Shown here: positions 1 to 7,103 of the stretch, one piece after another | Numbering within the stretch: position 1 is the first letter of the stretch | Layout: every line of letters starts with the position of its first letter | Assembly: GCA_009774395.1 (NCBI GenBank) | Contig: VSNQ01000121.1 | Coordinates: forward strand, 1-14,690 | DNA: 14,690 bases | From: Lachnospiraceae bacterium | GTDB taxonomy: Bacteria > Bacillota > Clostridia > Lachnospirales > Lachnospiraceae | Direction: 5' to 3' | Program-made: the position numbers and the translations under genes | Notes under the pieces: generated by a model | Seen by the model: only the letters and a program-made list of their open reading frames with translations | Database searches by the model: none | What the model was told of the DNA's origin: nothing

Positions 1-120
1 AAATGCCCAACAAAGCAGCATAAGTACTGGCTTCGGGATTGGAAATGCGAGGCGGGGTTCACGGATTCAGGTAAAAGACAAGTACAGAATTGAGAAAAGG
101 CTGGTATGCACAAGAAGGTA
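1..120. other. Left edge of window, no recognised gene
   Basis: One + strand frame is open from base 2 to a TAG at 119-121 (39 codons) and another from base 1 to a TGA at 91-93. Neither translation resembles a family I recognise. Base composition is higher in G+C than in the cargo region. The stretch may hold the tail of an upstream gene or non-coding element DNA. I could not find a left-end sequence matching the right-end repeat, nor the upstream half of virD4, so the left end of the element probably lies outside the window. Confidence 0.3.
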
Positions 121-151
121 GTCTAGGGATTGTGTTTCGTCGTAAAATGTA

Positions 152-180
152 TTGACTTTTTGTGCGTACGGTAATATAAT
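152..180 (+). promoter_or_regulatory. Promoter of the CopG-like gene
   Basis: TTGACT (152-157) and TATAAT (175-180) are separated by 17 bp, which is close to the sigma-A consensus. The promoter lies 32 bp upstream of the CopG-like start codon and should drive the left-end genes. Confidence 0.8.
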
Positions 181-193
181 TAATGTGCGCACA
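161..193. promoter_or_regulatory. Paired operator-like sites around the -10 box
   Basis: TGTGCGTACG (161-170) and the perfect palindrome TGTGCGCACA (184-193) share TGTGCG and start 23 bp apart, about two helical turns. They flank the -10 box. Ribbon-helix-helix repressors such as plasmid CopG bind short symmetric sites over their own promoter, so autorepression by the next gene is a reasonable inference. Confidence 0.5.
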
Positions 194-211
194 AGAAAGA
201 GAGGTGAAACA

Positions 212-391
212 ATGGCGCAGAAGAAGGCAGGGAGACCACCCTCTGACGATTCCATGACGGACAGGATATTTGTACGGGTAAGCAAGGAAACAGTGAAGAA
301 ACTTGACGAGTGCACGCAGGAACTAAAAATGTCACGTTCAGATGTTGTCCGGAAAGGGATCGACATGGTGCATGAGAGCCTGAAAAGGTAA
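212..391 (+). CDS. CopG-like ribbon-helix-helix protein
   Basis: This 59-aa protein has a basic N-terminus (AQKKAGRPP), then a segment with the pattern of a ribbon-helix-helix fold: a short strand (RIFVRVS), helix A (KETVKKLDECTQEL) and helix B (SRSDVVRKGIDMVHESL). The frame is open further upstream, but ATG 212 is preferred. AGAGAGG lies 7 bp before it, and earlier starts would overlap the promoter. Such proteins bind DNA as dimers and act as autorepressors or as relaxosome accessory factors. Its promoter carries paired TGTGCG sites and an oriT-like repeat lies just downstream, so either role fits. The family call is good; the exact role is inferred. Confidence 0.75.
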   Translation: MAQKKAGRPPSDDSMTDRIFVRVSKETVKKLDECTQELKMSRSDVVRKGIDMVHESLKR

Positions 392-395
392 CAAA

Positions 396-432
396 GAAAC
401 GGCGCCAAACCGCGAAGAATGAACGCCGTTTC
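396..432. repeat. Inverted repeat, 9-bp perfect stem
   Basis: GAAACGGCG (396-404) and CGCCGTTTC (424-432) can form a hairpin with a 19-nt loop immediately after the CopG-like stop codon. There is no T-tract, so a simple intrinsic terminator is unlikely. It may belong to the adjacent oriT-like region. Confidence 0.55.
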
Positions 433-453
433 AGAGTGAGCCCGCCTAATGAC

Positions 454-485
454 AGACCGCATAAATAGTATACACTATGCGGTCT
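454..485. other. Candidate MobV-type oriT (inverted repeat with nic-like loop)
   Basis: AGACCGCATA (454-463) and TATGCGGTCT (476-485) form a perfect 10-bp inverted repeat. Read on the - strand, the centre is CATAGTGTATACTATTTATG. From memory this resembles the pMV158/MobM origin core, in which TATAGTGTG is followed by TTATACTTTACATGG; the shared pieces are ATAGTGT, then ATACT, then a TTTA-ATG stretch. A MobV relaxase gene lies about 1.2 kb downstream and a CopG-like gene just upstream. The nick site and active strand are not shown. A plain regulatory palindrome is the alternative. Confidence 0.4.
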
Positions 486-522
486 AATCTTGCAAGAAAT
501 TAGGAAAAAGGAGAAAAGTACA

Positions 523-825
523 ATGATGCAGACAATTTTGACAGCCATAGCAGAAGGCAACCTCCGCATGGGTATGGAAACGATGGAACACAATTCAGAA
601 CTTAAAAATGCAATGAAACGGGTGTGCAGGCTGGAAGAAGAACTTTCCGCAACTCTCAATGAATCGGAAAAAGAGCTGCTTGAAAAACTGGGAGACTCCC
701 AAGCAGAAGCCAACCAAAGTGATTCACAACAGAGTTTTATCAATGGTTTTCGTTTGGGCGCACTGGTGATTATGGAAGTCTTTGCAGGGCGTGACGGTCT
801 TGTGTTGGGCAACGAAGAAGGTTAG
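523..825 (+). CDS. DUF6809 family protein, first copy
   Basis: This 100-aa helical protein fits the DUF6809 pattern known from Firmicute mobile elements: an opening like MQTIL-A---GNL, then LN-E-ELLEKL-D--AE-N, then a C-terminal FI-GF-LGA-I--EV segment. No biochemical function is known to me. ATG 523 is chosen because AAAGGAG (507-513) lies 9 bp upstream; the frame also opens at an earlier TTG (490) that has no ribosome binding site. A diverged paralogue follows 37 bp downstream. Both copies end in G-EEG. The pair sits between the oriT-like repeat and the relaxase, which suggests a role in mobilization or maintenance, but that is only context. Confidence 0.7.
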   Translation: MMQTILTAIAEGNLRMGMETMEHNSELKNAMKRVCRLEEELSATLNESEKELLEKLGDSQAEANQSDSQQSFINGFRLGALVIMEVFAGRDGLVLGNEEG

Positions 826-862
826 CTGCCATATACAGGGACAGGAAAGGACGGATAACAAG

Positions 863-1168
863 GTGGGAAAGATTTTAGATGCATTCTCCGATGAGCAGCT
901 CCTTGTAAATGCAGTAACAGAGAAACGTTCGCCAGCGCATCAAAAGTATTGTGAGCAGGTATGTGCATTTCATAAAAAATTGGAAGAAAAGCTCAATGAT
1001 GAACAGAGAAAACTTTTAATACAGTTGCTGGATGCGATGGAAAATGAACATAACTGTGACGCACAAAACAGGTTTATCAGAGGATACAGTTTGGGCGTAC
1101 TGATGGCAACGGAAGTGATGGAGGAACGGGACAAATTTCTTATCGGAGAAGAAGGCTACACACCATAA
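863..1168 (+). CDS. DUF6809 family protein, second copy
   Basis: This 101-aa protein is a diverged paralogue of the preceding gene. Shared features are the opening KILDAF, the central LN-EQ-KLL--L-D, and the C-terminal FI-GY-LGVL---EV---RD---GEEG. I place the start at GTG 863 because the homologous region begins there and AGGAAAGGA (844-852) lies about 10 bp upstream. A longer frame opening at 782 would overlap the first copy and adds sequence unlike the family. A hairpin terminator follows 13 bp after the stop. Function is unknown; tandem copies may form a heterodimer. Confidence 0.65.
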   Translation: MGKILDAFSDEQLLVNAVTEKRSPAHQKYCEQVCAFHKKLEEKLNDEQRKLLIQLLDAMENEHNCDAQNRFIRGYSLGVLMATEVMEERDKFLIGEEGYTP

Positions 1169-1181
1169 TGTAACCGAATGA

Positions 1182-1224
1182 AAAACAGGGCATTTTCAGA
1201 TATGTGAGTGTCCTGTTTTGTCTT
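1182..1224 (+). terminator. Probable intrinsic terminator after the DUF6809 pair
   Basis: AAAACAGGGCA (1182-1192) pairs with TGTCCTGTTTT (1209-1219) over 11 bp with one G-U pair, around a 16-nt loop. The right arm and following bases (TTTTGTCTTT) supply a broken T-rich tail. Transcription from the CopG promoter probably ends here, so the downstream hairpin region and relaxase may need their own promoter. Confidence 0.6.
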
Positions 1225-1277
1225 TGGGAATGAAAGTAACATTTGCGGATAAATAAATCTGTTTGTGAGGACAGATA

Positions 1278-1630
1278 TAGAAGCCGACAGTCGAAACTCT
1301 TATAAAAAGTTGTATCGAGTGTCGGCTTATCTTTGGTTCAAATTCCCAGTGGAGAATTTGGCAAAAACCGCATGAGCGAAAGCTGATGCGGAGGGGAGTA
1401 CAGAGGGCACAGCCCTTTGTGCAAGGGTACAGGGAATGCAATATCTCTGTGCAGGTCAAGGGCGGCAGCCATTGCCCAGAGAAGTGATGCTTGCGTCACT
1501 TCATACTGGGTATTGCCTGACGCTGAAATCGGCAGGACTGGCAGCAAAGCTGCCTTTCTCCCATAAGCGAAGCTTGGGAGAAAATGAAAGGAAATGCCTT
1601 GTCCCCTGCGTGCAGGAGGACTGGCATTTT
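1278..1630 (+). ncRNA. Hairpin-dense non-coding region, candidate structured RNA
   Basis: About 350 nt without a credible gene contains a string of strong stem-loops: AAGCCGACA 1281-1289 with 1320-1328; CAAATTC 1339-1345 with 1354-1360; CCGCAT 1368-1373 with 1386-1391, containing an inner AGC/GCT stem capped by a GAAA tetraloop; GCACA 1407-1411 with 1418-1422; CCCAG 1475-1479 with 1506-1510 enclosing GAAGTGATG 1481-1489 with 1494-1502; GGCAGC 1540-1545 with 1549-1554; TCTCCC 1557-1562 plus AAGC 1565-1568 with 1572-1581; and AATGCC...CCTGC 1593-1609 with 1612-1628. It lies directly upstream of the relaxase. It could be a structured RNA, a long regulatory leader, or folded single-stranded DNA used during transfer. 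Strand is assumed from the relaxase. I cannot match it to a named RNA family. Confidence 0.5.
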
Positions 1631-1674
1631 CCGTTGGAGAGAAAATCGAAAGAAGGGAGGAAAATGGCGATTGA

Positions 1675-3060
1675 ATGAAACTGACAAGGCATAACGGCAG
1701 AGCCGGAAAAAATGGCACTTACAATCCAAAGCACAATGACCGCAGGTTTGATATTGAGAACAGCGGGCATATAGATGTGGAACGTGCAGAGCGGAATATC
1801 TATTGGGATTGTTACACCGGATTTTCCTCTGCAAAAATAAGGGATCATGATAAAGAAAATGATTACTCTTTTGAAAAGATTGAGCAGATTTATTATTTTG
1901 AACATTATGCAGACCACATACAGGCACAGAATGAACGGAATGAAAAAACAAGACACACAGAACGTAACAGGACAGTAAATGATTTACTGACAAATAACAA
2001 GACCTGTCCAGAGGAAAGCATTTATCAGATAGGCACGATTGATGAGTCTGTATCGGGAGAAATGTTAGCCAGGATTGCAGCCGAATTTTTTTCAGAGATG
2101 GAAGAAAAATTCGGTTCTCATGTACACATATTGGATTGGGCATTACATCTTGATGAGGGTACTCCACATATCCATGAAAGGCACGTTTTTGACTGTAAAA
2201 ATAAATACGGAGAGTTGTGTCCCCAACAGGAAAAAGCACTTGAAGAATTAGGCATACTATTACCTGATCCCGACAAGAAGAAAGGCAGGAACAACAACCG
2301 CAAACAGACCTTTGATGCGGAGTGCCGGAAAATGCTTTTTCGTATCTGTGCAAAGTATAATCTCCACTTGCAGACTGAACCGACATATGGCGGCAGGGGA
2401 TATTTGGAGAAACAGGATTTTATCATTGAAAAACAGAAAGAAACAATCTCTGTGCAGAGGGAAATCCTTACCGAAACTTCTTGGGCTATAGAAGAACAGG
2501 AGAAAAAATTCCAGAAGGCAGAAACGGCTGTTTCCCAAAGGGAAAAAGTAATTGAAAAACAGGATAAGCTGATTGCGGAGAAAAATGCCGCAATCATGGA
2601 AAAACATTCTGCGCTTGAAGATATCACGATGAAACTTGCAGACATGGAAACGCTGGTCGATGAGGTGGCAGGGCAGGCATATGAAAGAGCCTGTGAAGTC
2701 GTTACTGATACCGTCCGGCAGGAAACACAGAAAGAGGACATAAAAATTCTTGATGATTATTCAAGATGGCTGTCCGCACCGGAACGCACCGATAATGAAA
2801 AAATGCGGAGTTATGCAGTACGGCGTTTGGAAACACTGAGAGGAAAATTCCTGAAATCCGCAAAGGAAATTATGGAGAAATTAACAAAATCCTTACAAGA
2901 GCCGAATCGGAAACAAGAAAATCTCAAACAGGTAAAAACAACAGCGAGAATATCCCTCAAGGCACAGCTTAGTGCCAACAAAAAATGTGTTGATGATTAT
3001 AAATCACAACATTACGGAACAAACGTAAAACAAGCCGGAAAAGAGGAACAGTCTTTATAA
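1675..3060 (+). CDS. MobV-family (Pre/Mob) relaxase
   Basis: This 461-aa protein is a relaxase that would nick one strand at oriT and carry it through a conjugation channel. The opening KLTRHNGR-GK-GTYNPKHNDR is typical of the Firmicute MobV/Pre branch. The metal-binding signature HLDEGTPHIHERH lies at about residues 158-170, matching the family's H-DE-TPH-H motif. The remainder from about 245 is rich in Glu, Lys and Gln, is predicted coiled coil, and ends in a basic tail. The start is ATG 1675. GGGAGG lies 14 bp upstream, and a 4-codon ORF (ATG 1664) overlaps it as ATGA, so coupled initiation is possible. No conjugation-channel genes are present, so the element should be mobilizable rather than self-transmissible. 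Confidence 0.88.
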   Translation: MKLTRHNGRAGKNGTYNPKHNDRRFDIENSGHIDVERAERNIYWDCYTGFSSAKIRDHDKENDYSFEKIEQIYYFEHYADHIQAQNERNEKTRHTERNRTVNDLLTNNKTCPEESIYQIGTIDESVSGEMLARIAAEFFSEMEEKFGSHVHILDWALHLDEGTPHIHERHVFDCKNKYGELCPQQEKALEELGILLPDPDKKKGRNNNRKQTFDAECRKMLFRICAKYNLHLQTEPTYGGRGYLEKQDFIIEKQKETISVQREILTETSWAIEEQEKKFQKAETAVSQREKVIEKQDKLIAEKNAAIMEKHSALEDITMKLADMETLVDEVAGQAYERACEVVTDTVRQETQKEDIKILDDYSRWLSAPERTDNEKMRSYAVRRLETLRGKFLKSAKEIMEKLTKSLQEPNRKQENLKQVKTTARISLKAQLSANKKCVDDYKSQHYGTNVKQAGKEEQSL

Positions 3061-3103
3061 ACGGCAGATTTACGCAGCGTTAAGCGCTGCGTTCACACAG
3101 CGT

Positions 3104-3171
3104 CAGGGCAATTATAAACCTACAAGGGGAGGACTATACCCTTTGCAGGCTTTATAGCTGCCCTGTTTTTT
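3104..3171 (+). terminator. Long hairpin terminator after the relaxase
   Basis: CAGGGCA (3104-3110) pairs with TGCCCTG (3159-3165), followed by six Ts. Inner segments also pair (ATAAA with TTTAT, CCT with AGG, CAAGGG with CCCTTTG), giving an extended stem of about 60 nt. A second small hairpin, CGCAGCG 3073-3079 with CGCTGCG 3085-3091, lies just upstream. It separates the relaxase from the replication genes. The length and inner bulges leave room for an attenuator role. Confidence 0.8.
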
Positions 3172-3195
3172 ATTTGCAGAAATTAGGAGGATTTT

Positions 3196-4011
3196 ATGGC
3201 AGAAAACAGGAAGTATTATTTTTTGAAGCTGAAGGAGGACTTTTTCGAGCAGGATACCATTATTTTACTCGAAAGTCTGAAAGACGGGGTATTATACAGC
3301 AATATCCTGATGAAGATGTACCTGAAATCGTTGCAGTTTAACGGATTTTTGAAAGTAAACGAGCATTTGTCGCTGACAACGGAGATGATCGCCACACTGA
3401 CAAGGCATGAGGTCGGCACCGTTGAGAGGGCAGTAAAAATTTTCTTGGAACTTGGGCTTGCGGAAACTACCGAAACAGGCACGATTTACATGAGCCAGAT
3501 TGAAACGCTGGTAGGGAAATCTTCAACGGAAGGGGAGCGCAAAAAGCTGTCAAGGCTTAGGAAAGAAAGGGAAAAATCTATTCCTTTGCAGATTGGTTTA
3601 TCTGATGCAGAGGGACAAAAGGCGGACTTTTGTCCGCAGAATGTCCGCACTGTCTTGGACATTTGTCCACCAGAGTATAGAGATAAGAGTATAGAGAATA
3701 GAGATTATATAAGAGAGAGTGTGAGAGAAAAGGACACACACGCACCCACAAGGCAGGAGATAAATCTTTACGGCAGATATGAAAATGTCAGCCTTACGGA
3801 TAAAGAACTGGAAACGCTGAAAGCCGACTTCCCGGAAGATTGCCAGTCCATGATAGAGCATCTGTCGGAATATATGGCTTACAGCGGAAAAACATATAAA
3901 AACCATTTAGCCATTATGGAGTGCTGGAAAAAAGAGGATATGAAGAAAGAACAGGCAAATAGGAACAGGTATTCTTATAACGGCAGTTTTAAGGAGGGTG
4001 ACAGTTTATGA
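3196..4011 (+). CDS. Phage-type replisome organizer protein
   Basis: This 271-aa protein has an N-terminal domain (about residues 5-120, beginning KYYFLKLKEDFFEQDTIILLESLKDG) typical of phage replisome organizers with a winged-helix origin-binding fold. A basic segment (KKLSRLRKEREK) follows, then a variable linker (about 125-185) and a C-terminal helical part with features of the DnaD-like region (WKKEDM near residue 245). Such proteins bind an origin and recruit the helicase loader. The start has a strong site, TTAGGAGG, 8 bp before ATG. The stop overlaps the next gene's start as ATGA, so the two are translationally coupled. The pairing with a DnaC-like ATPase supports a replication role for the circular form. 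Confidence 0.78.
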   Translation: MAENRKYYFLKLKEDFFEQDTIILLESLKDGVLYSNILMKMYLKSLQFNGFLKVNEHLSLTTEMIATLTRHEVGTVERAVKIFLELGLAETTETGTIYMSQIETLVGKSSTEGERKKLSRLRKEREKSIPLQIGLSDAEGQKADFCPQNVRTVLDICPPEYRDKSIENRDYIRESVREKDTHAPTRQEINLYGRYENVSLTDKELETLKADFPEDCQSMIEHLSEYMAYSGKTYKNHLAIMECWKKEDMKKEQANRNRYSYNGSFKEGDSL

Positions 4012-4874
4012 TTGGAGCGGTTGTTGATGAAGTCCTGAAGAAACTGGAAAAAACCACAAATGAGGAAATTAAGGCGGCTGATGATTATACAGACGATGAT
4101 ACTGGATTATTGATGTGCGGACAGTGCCACACAAAAAAGCAGAAAAAAATATCATTCTTGGGAGAGGAACGCATTGTCGGCTGTCTTTGCAGATGTGCGG
4201 CGGAGAAACTAGAAAAAGAACGTGAGGAATACAGGGTAGAGGAAGAACTTCTGAATATACAGAAGATGAAAAGTGCGGGATTGCAGGACAGGACATTTTA
4301 TAACTATACCTTTGACCACTGTGATGCGTCACAGGAAAACGCCGTATACGCAAAGCGGTATGTGGAACATTTTTCTGAAATGGTGCAGACAGGGCAGGGA
4401 CTTTTGTTTTGGGGAAATGTTGGGACAGGCAAGACATTTCTTGCAGGGTGTATTGCTAATGCACTGTTAGAACAAAAAATACCTGTGTTAATGACGAGTT
4501 TTCCAAAAATATTAAATGCGCTCGGCGGTCTTTACAGTTCGGAGCGGAATGAGTACCTTGCAAGCCTGAACCGCTACACGCTGCTTGTGATTGACGATAT
4601 GGGGATTGAGAGGGAAAGCCAGTATACGGTTGAAACAATTTATACGGTCATTGATGAACGGTACAAGTCCGGCAAGCCGTTCATCATCACAACGAACATT
4701 CAGCTTGATGCGCTGAAAAATCCGCAGGACGTGGAACACGCAAGGATTTATGACCGCATCATGGAACGCTGTATGCCTGTATTTTTCGGCGGTAAGAATT
4801 ACCGTTCTGAACTGGGGCAGGGCAACAGGGATACGGCTAAAAAGGTACTGACGGGTGTTAAGGATACAGTGTGA
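4008..4874 (+). CDS. DnaC/IstB-like ATPase, helicase loader
   Basis: This 288-aa AAA+ protein has Walker A GNVGTGKT (about 136-143), Walker B LLVIDD (192-197) and a sensor-like FIITTN segment. The N-terminal part carries a cysteine cluster (C37, C40, C59, C61, C63) that could bind zinc, as in several phage and element-borne DnaC-like proteins. It would load the replicative helicase on DNA opened by the upstream organizer. ATG 4008 overlaps the preceding TGA. IstB transposition helpers are related, but no IS21-type transposase is nearby, so a replication role is preferred. Confidence 0.85.
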   Translation: MIGAVVDEVLKKLEKTTNEEIKAADDYTDDDTGLLMCGQCHTKKQKKISFLGEERIVGCLCRCAAEKLEKEREEYRVEEELLNIQKMKSAGLQDRTFYNYTFDHCDASQENAVYAKRYVEHFSEMVQTGQGLLFWGNVGTGKTFLAGCIANALLEQKIPVLMTSFPKILNALGGLYSSERNEYLASLNRYTLLVIDDMGIERESQYTVETIYTVIDERYKSGKPFIITTNIQLDALKNPQDVEHARIYDRIMERCMPVFFGGKNYRSELGQGNRDTAKKVLTGVKDTV

Positions 4875-4959
4875 TGTTTGGCATTGGGGAATGGTTATCT
4901 TCAATGCTGTTTTTATACAGATTTATCTTTCTGTACAGAGAGAAAAAGAGGATTGAAAT

Positions 4960-5007
4960 ATGACAGGCGGGGAAATGACCGCAGAAAGGACAGGGTTTAT
5001 TTTATGA
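4960..5007 (+). CDS. 15-codon leader ORF overlapping the TnpW-like gene
   Basis: ATG 4960 follows AAGAGGA with good spacing and encodes MTGGEMTAERTGFIL before a TGA that overlaps the next ATG (ATGA, 5004-5007). It may be a coupling leader for the following gene. Alternatively, a frameshift may have split what was once one longer protein. Too short to assign a function. Confidence 0.4.
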   Translation: MTGGEMTAERTGFIL

Positions 5008-5186
5008 TTGCAGACAGAGAAGTTAAAAAGGAAATAAAGGGGCAGACAAGGTTTGTGGTGACGAGGGAATTTGGCGGCACACAGACCATGCAGCAAGCTT
5101 TTGAACAGCTTATAGAGAAAAAGACGGAGGAACATATTTCAAAAAATGCTCCGCATTCTCGAAAAAAGGACAGGCAGGCGGTTTAA
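5004..5186 (+). CDS. TnpW-like small transposon protein
   Basis: This 60-aa protein has a strand-rich centre (KEIKGQTRFVVTREFGG) followed by a helix (TMQQAFEQLIEKK) and a basic tail. The layout resembles the short TnpW family proteins found next to TnpX-type recombinases in Tn4451-like elements. The frame is open further upstream (to 4878), but no ribosome binding site supports those starts; ATG 5004 overlaps the stop of a well-initiated leader ORF. Its position between the helicase loader and the large serine recombinase fits the usual order. The function of TnpW is not established. Confidence 0.5.
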   Translation: MIADREVKKEIKGQTRFVVTREFGGTQTMQQAFEQLIEKKTEEHISKNAPHSRKKDRQAV

Positions 5187-5221
5187 GGCAGATTTAGGAA
5201 AAATATGTTGAAATTGGGGCG

Positions 5222-5252
5222 GGGACATGGTAATATAATTATATCGTGTCCC
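5222..5252. promoter_or_regulatory. Recombinase promoter region with flanking inverted repeat
   Basis: A TATAAT box (5234-5239) lies within the palindrome TATAATTATA (5234-5243). GGGACA (5222-5227) and TGTCCC (5247-5252) flank it as an inverted repeat, a likely operator. No good -35 sits at the usual distance (TTGAAA at 5209 is 20 bp away), so basal activity may be weak or activator-dependent. The core GGTAATATAATTA is identical to that of the CopG promoter (170-182). Confidence 0.5.
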
Positions 5253-5273
5253 TGTTCATAAAGGAGAGAACCT

Positions 5274-6920
5274 ATGAACAGGAATAACAATTCTAAGATT
5301 ACCAGTCCAATGATTACTGCCCTTTATTGCAGATTATCTCTTGAAGATGGCAAAGACAATGAGAGCATGAGTATCAGCAATCAAAAGCTGCTGCTTAAAG
5401 ACTATGCAGAAAAGAATGGTATGTTCAACTGTGAGTTTTATGTGGACGACGGTTTCACAGGGCGGAACTTCAACCGTCCGGCATTCCAGCGTATGATAAG
5501 TGATATAGAAGCAGGAAAGATAGGCTGTGTGATTACCAAAGACCTTTCAAGGCTTGGACGTAATTACATTGAGTCCGGCAGCTATATGGAAGTATTTTTC
5601 CCAAAACACAATGTACGCTACATAGCTATTACGGACAATTACGACAGCCTGAACAAGCAGGAAATGGACATAGCGCCGTTTAAGAATATCCTGAATGATA
5701 TGTACAGCAGGGATATTTCAAAGAAAGTGCTTGCAGGGCGCATGACACGCTCAAGGCAGGGGAAGTTCTGCGGAGGACAGCCACCTTTGGGACTGATGCG
5801 TGATCCTGATGATAATGGGCATCTTATTATTGATCCGGAAACTGCGCCGGTTATCAGACGGATATTTGACCTTGCACTTGACGGGTTTGGGAACATGAAA
5901 ATATGCAAGGTTTTGATGGAAGAACGGATACCGATTACAAGAATGCAGACGGGAACGGACTGTGACGTGAATTATTATGCATGGAGCGGTTCACGCATAT
6001 CATCTATTTTGAGAAATCCATTTTACAAGGGCGCACACGTTGTCTGCAAGACACACCAGAAGGGGATACGTTCCAACACTTACAACATCATTCCGAGGGA
6101 GCAGAGGGAAGTCATAGAGGACTGCCACGAAGCTATTATCCCTAAAGCGGAATGGGAAAAGGTACAGCAGCTTATAGACCGTAGACCGCCAATCATGAAG
6201 GGGAATAACTGTCCATATTACAATATTTTTCATGGCATTGTCTATTGTGCCACCTGTGGAAAGTCCATGCAGGTGCGTTATGAAAAAGTTGGGAGGACGG
6301 ACAAAGACCGTCGGACGGGGAAAGAACGTGAGCCGATAGACAAGGCATATTATATCTGTCAGACTTATAACCGTTTGGGTAAGAATGCCTGTACAAGCCA
6401 CAAAATCGAAGCAAGGGACTTATACAACCTTGTTCTTTCGGACATACAGGAAGTTGCTGCTATGGCATTAAAAGACAAAGAGGCGTTTTATAGCAGGTTG
6501 AGTATGAAAATGGAAAAACAGTACCTTGCAGATACGGACAGTCTGAAAAAAGAGTATGAGAGCCTTGCACAGCGTAATCAGGAGATAGATGATACTTTTA
6601 TCAGCCTGTATGCGGATAAGGCAAAGGGCATACTTACGGAAAAGCGTTTTCTGAAGCTGACGGACGCAATGGAAAAGGAGCAGGAAAGCAACCAGAACCG
6701 TATGCAGGAGATAGCGGCGCTTATCAGTGAGGAGGAACATTCAGAGGGTGATGTGCAAATGTTTATAGGGGAAATTAGGCGTTATGCTGCCATTACGGAG
6801 CTTGACGAAATAGTGTTAAATCGATTGATTAACCGCATACTGATTGGAGAGCCTATGAAAGTTGATGGGATAAAGACACAGGAAGTGCGGATTGTATATA
6901 ATTTTGTTGGGGAATTGTAA
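5274..6920 (+). CDS. Large serine recombinase, TnpX/TndX type
   Basis: This 548-aa recombinase would excise and insert the element through a circular intermediate. The catalytic domain opens with ALYCRLSLEDG (nucleophile Ser22) and carries the helix-E arginines in DLSRLGRN (R93, R96) and the FTGRNFNRPAFQ segment. A recombinase domain follows (about 165-300), then a zinc ribbon with YCATCGK (C325, C328) and partners near C362 and C373, then a coiled coil (about 410-490). AAGGAGAG lies 7 bp before ATG. TnpX-type enzymes recombine at a GA dinucleotide, which matches the GA at the end of the right-end repeat. All catalytic residues I can check are present. A terminator follows 46 bp after the stop. 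Confidence 0.92.
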   Translation: MNRNNNSKITSPMITALYCRLSLEDGKDNESMSISNQKLLLKDYAEKNGMFNCEFYVDDGFTGRNFNRPAFQRMISDIEAGKIGCVITKDLSRLGRNYIESGSYMEVFFPKHNVRYIAITDNYDSLNKQEMDIAPFKNILNDMYSRDISKKVLAGRMTRSRQGKFCGGQPPLGLMRDPDDNGHLIIDPETAPVIRRIFDLALDGFGNMKICKVLMEERIPITRMQTGTDCDVNYYAWSGSRISSILRNPFYKGAHVVCKTHQKGIRSNTYNIIPREQREVIEDCHEAIIPKAEWEKVQQLIDRRPPIMKGNNCPYYNIFHGIVYCATCGKSMQVRYEKVGRTDKDRRTGKEREPIDKAYYICQTYNRLGKNACTSHKIEARDLYNLVLSDIQEVAAMALKDKEAFYSRLSMKMEKQYLADTDSLKKEYESLAQRNQEIDDTFISLYADKAKGILTEKRFLKLTDAMEKEQESNQNRMQEIAALISEEEHSEGDVQMFIGEIRRYAAITELDEIVLNRLINRILIGEPMKVDGIKTQEVRIVYNFVGEL

Positions 6921-6966
6921 AATAGGGAAATATTGCACTATGTAACTGAAAATGACAATCGTGAGA

Positions 6967-6996
6967 GCAGAGATTCGAGAGAGTCCCTGCTTTTTT
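6967..6996 (+). terminator. Intrinsic terminator of the recombinase gene (copy 1)
   Basis: GCAGAGATTC (6967-6976) pairs with GAGTCCCTGC (6981-6990), with one A-C mismatch and one wobble, around a GAGA loop and followed by six Ts. A near-identical copy ends the SbcCD-like operon at 11045-11075. Confidence 0.85.
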
Positions 6997-7103
6997 GCAA
7001 GAAAAAATCAGGCAATTAGCACATTATATGGCAATGTGTGAAAAATTGTGTTATAATTTTGTTGCTGAACAATGCCATAAATTGGAAATGTTTGTTGTAG
7101 AGA

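Noticed and set aside
67..812. Long - strand open frames over the CopG and DUF6809 region
   Set aside because: They are antisense shadows of well-supported + strand genes, with unnatural Ser/Phe/Cys-rich composition and no ribosome binding sites.
1368..1391. Possible hammerhead ribozyme core (GCGAAAGC followed by CTGATG)
   Set aside because: The CUGAUGA and GAAA core pieces are in the wrong order and joined in one simple hairpin; no three-stem junction can be drawn.
1338..2386. Antisense frames over the hairpin region and relaxase
   Set aside because: Composition and lack of initiation signals mark them as shadows; the + strand relaxase has clear catalytic motifs.
7021..7080. A fourth, degenerate copy of the right-end repeat after the recombinase terminator
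   Set aside because: Only short scraps such as CAATG match; TTGACA and the terminal ATAGA are absent.
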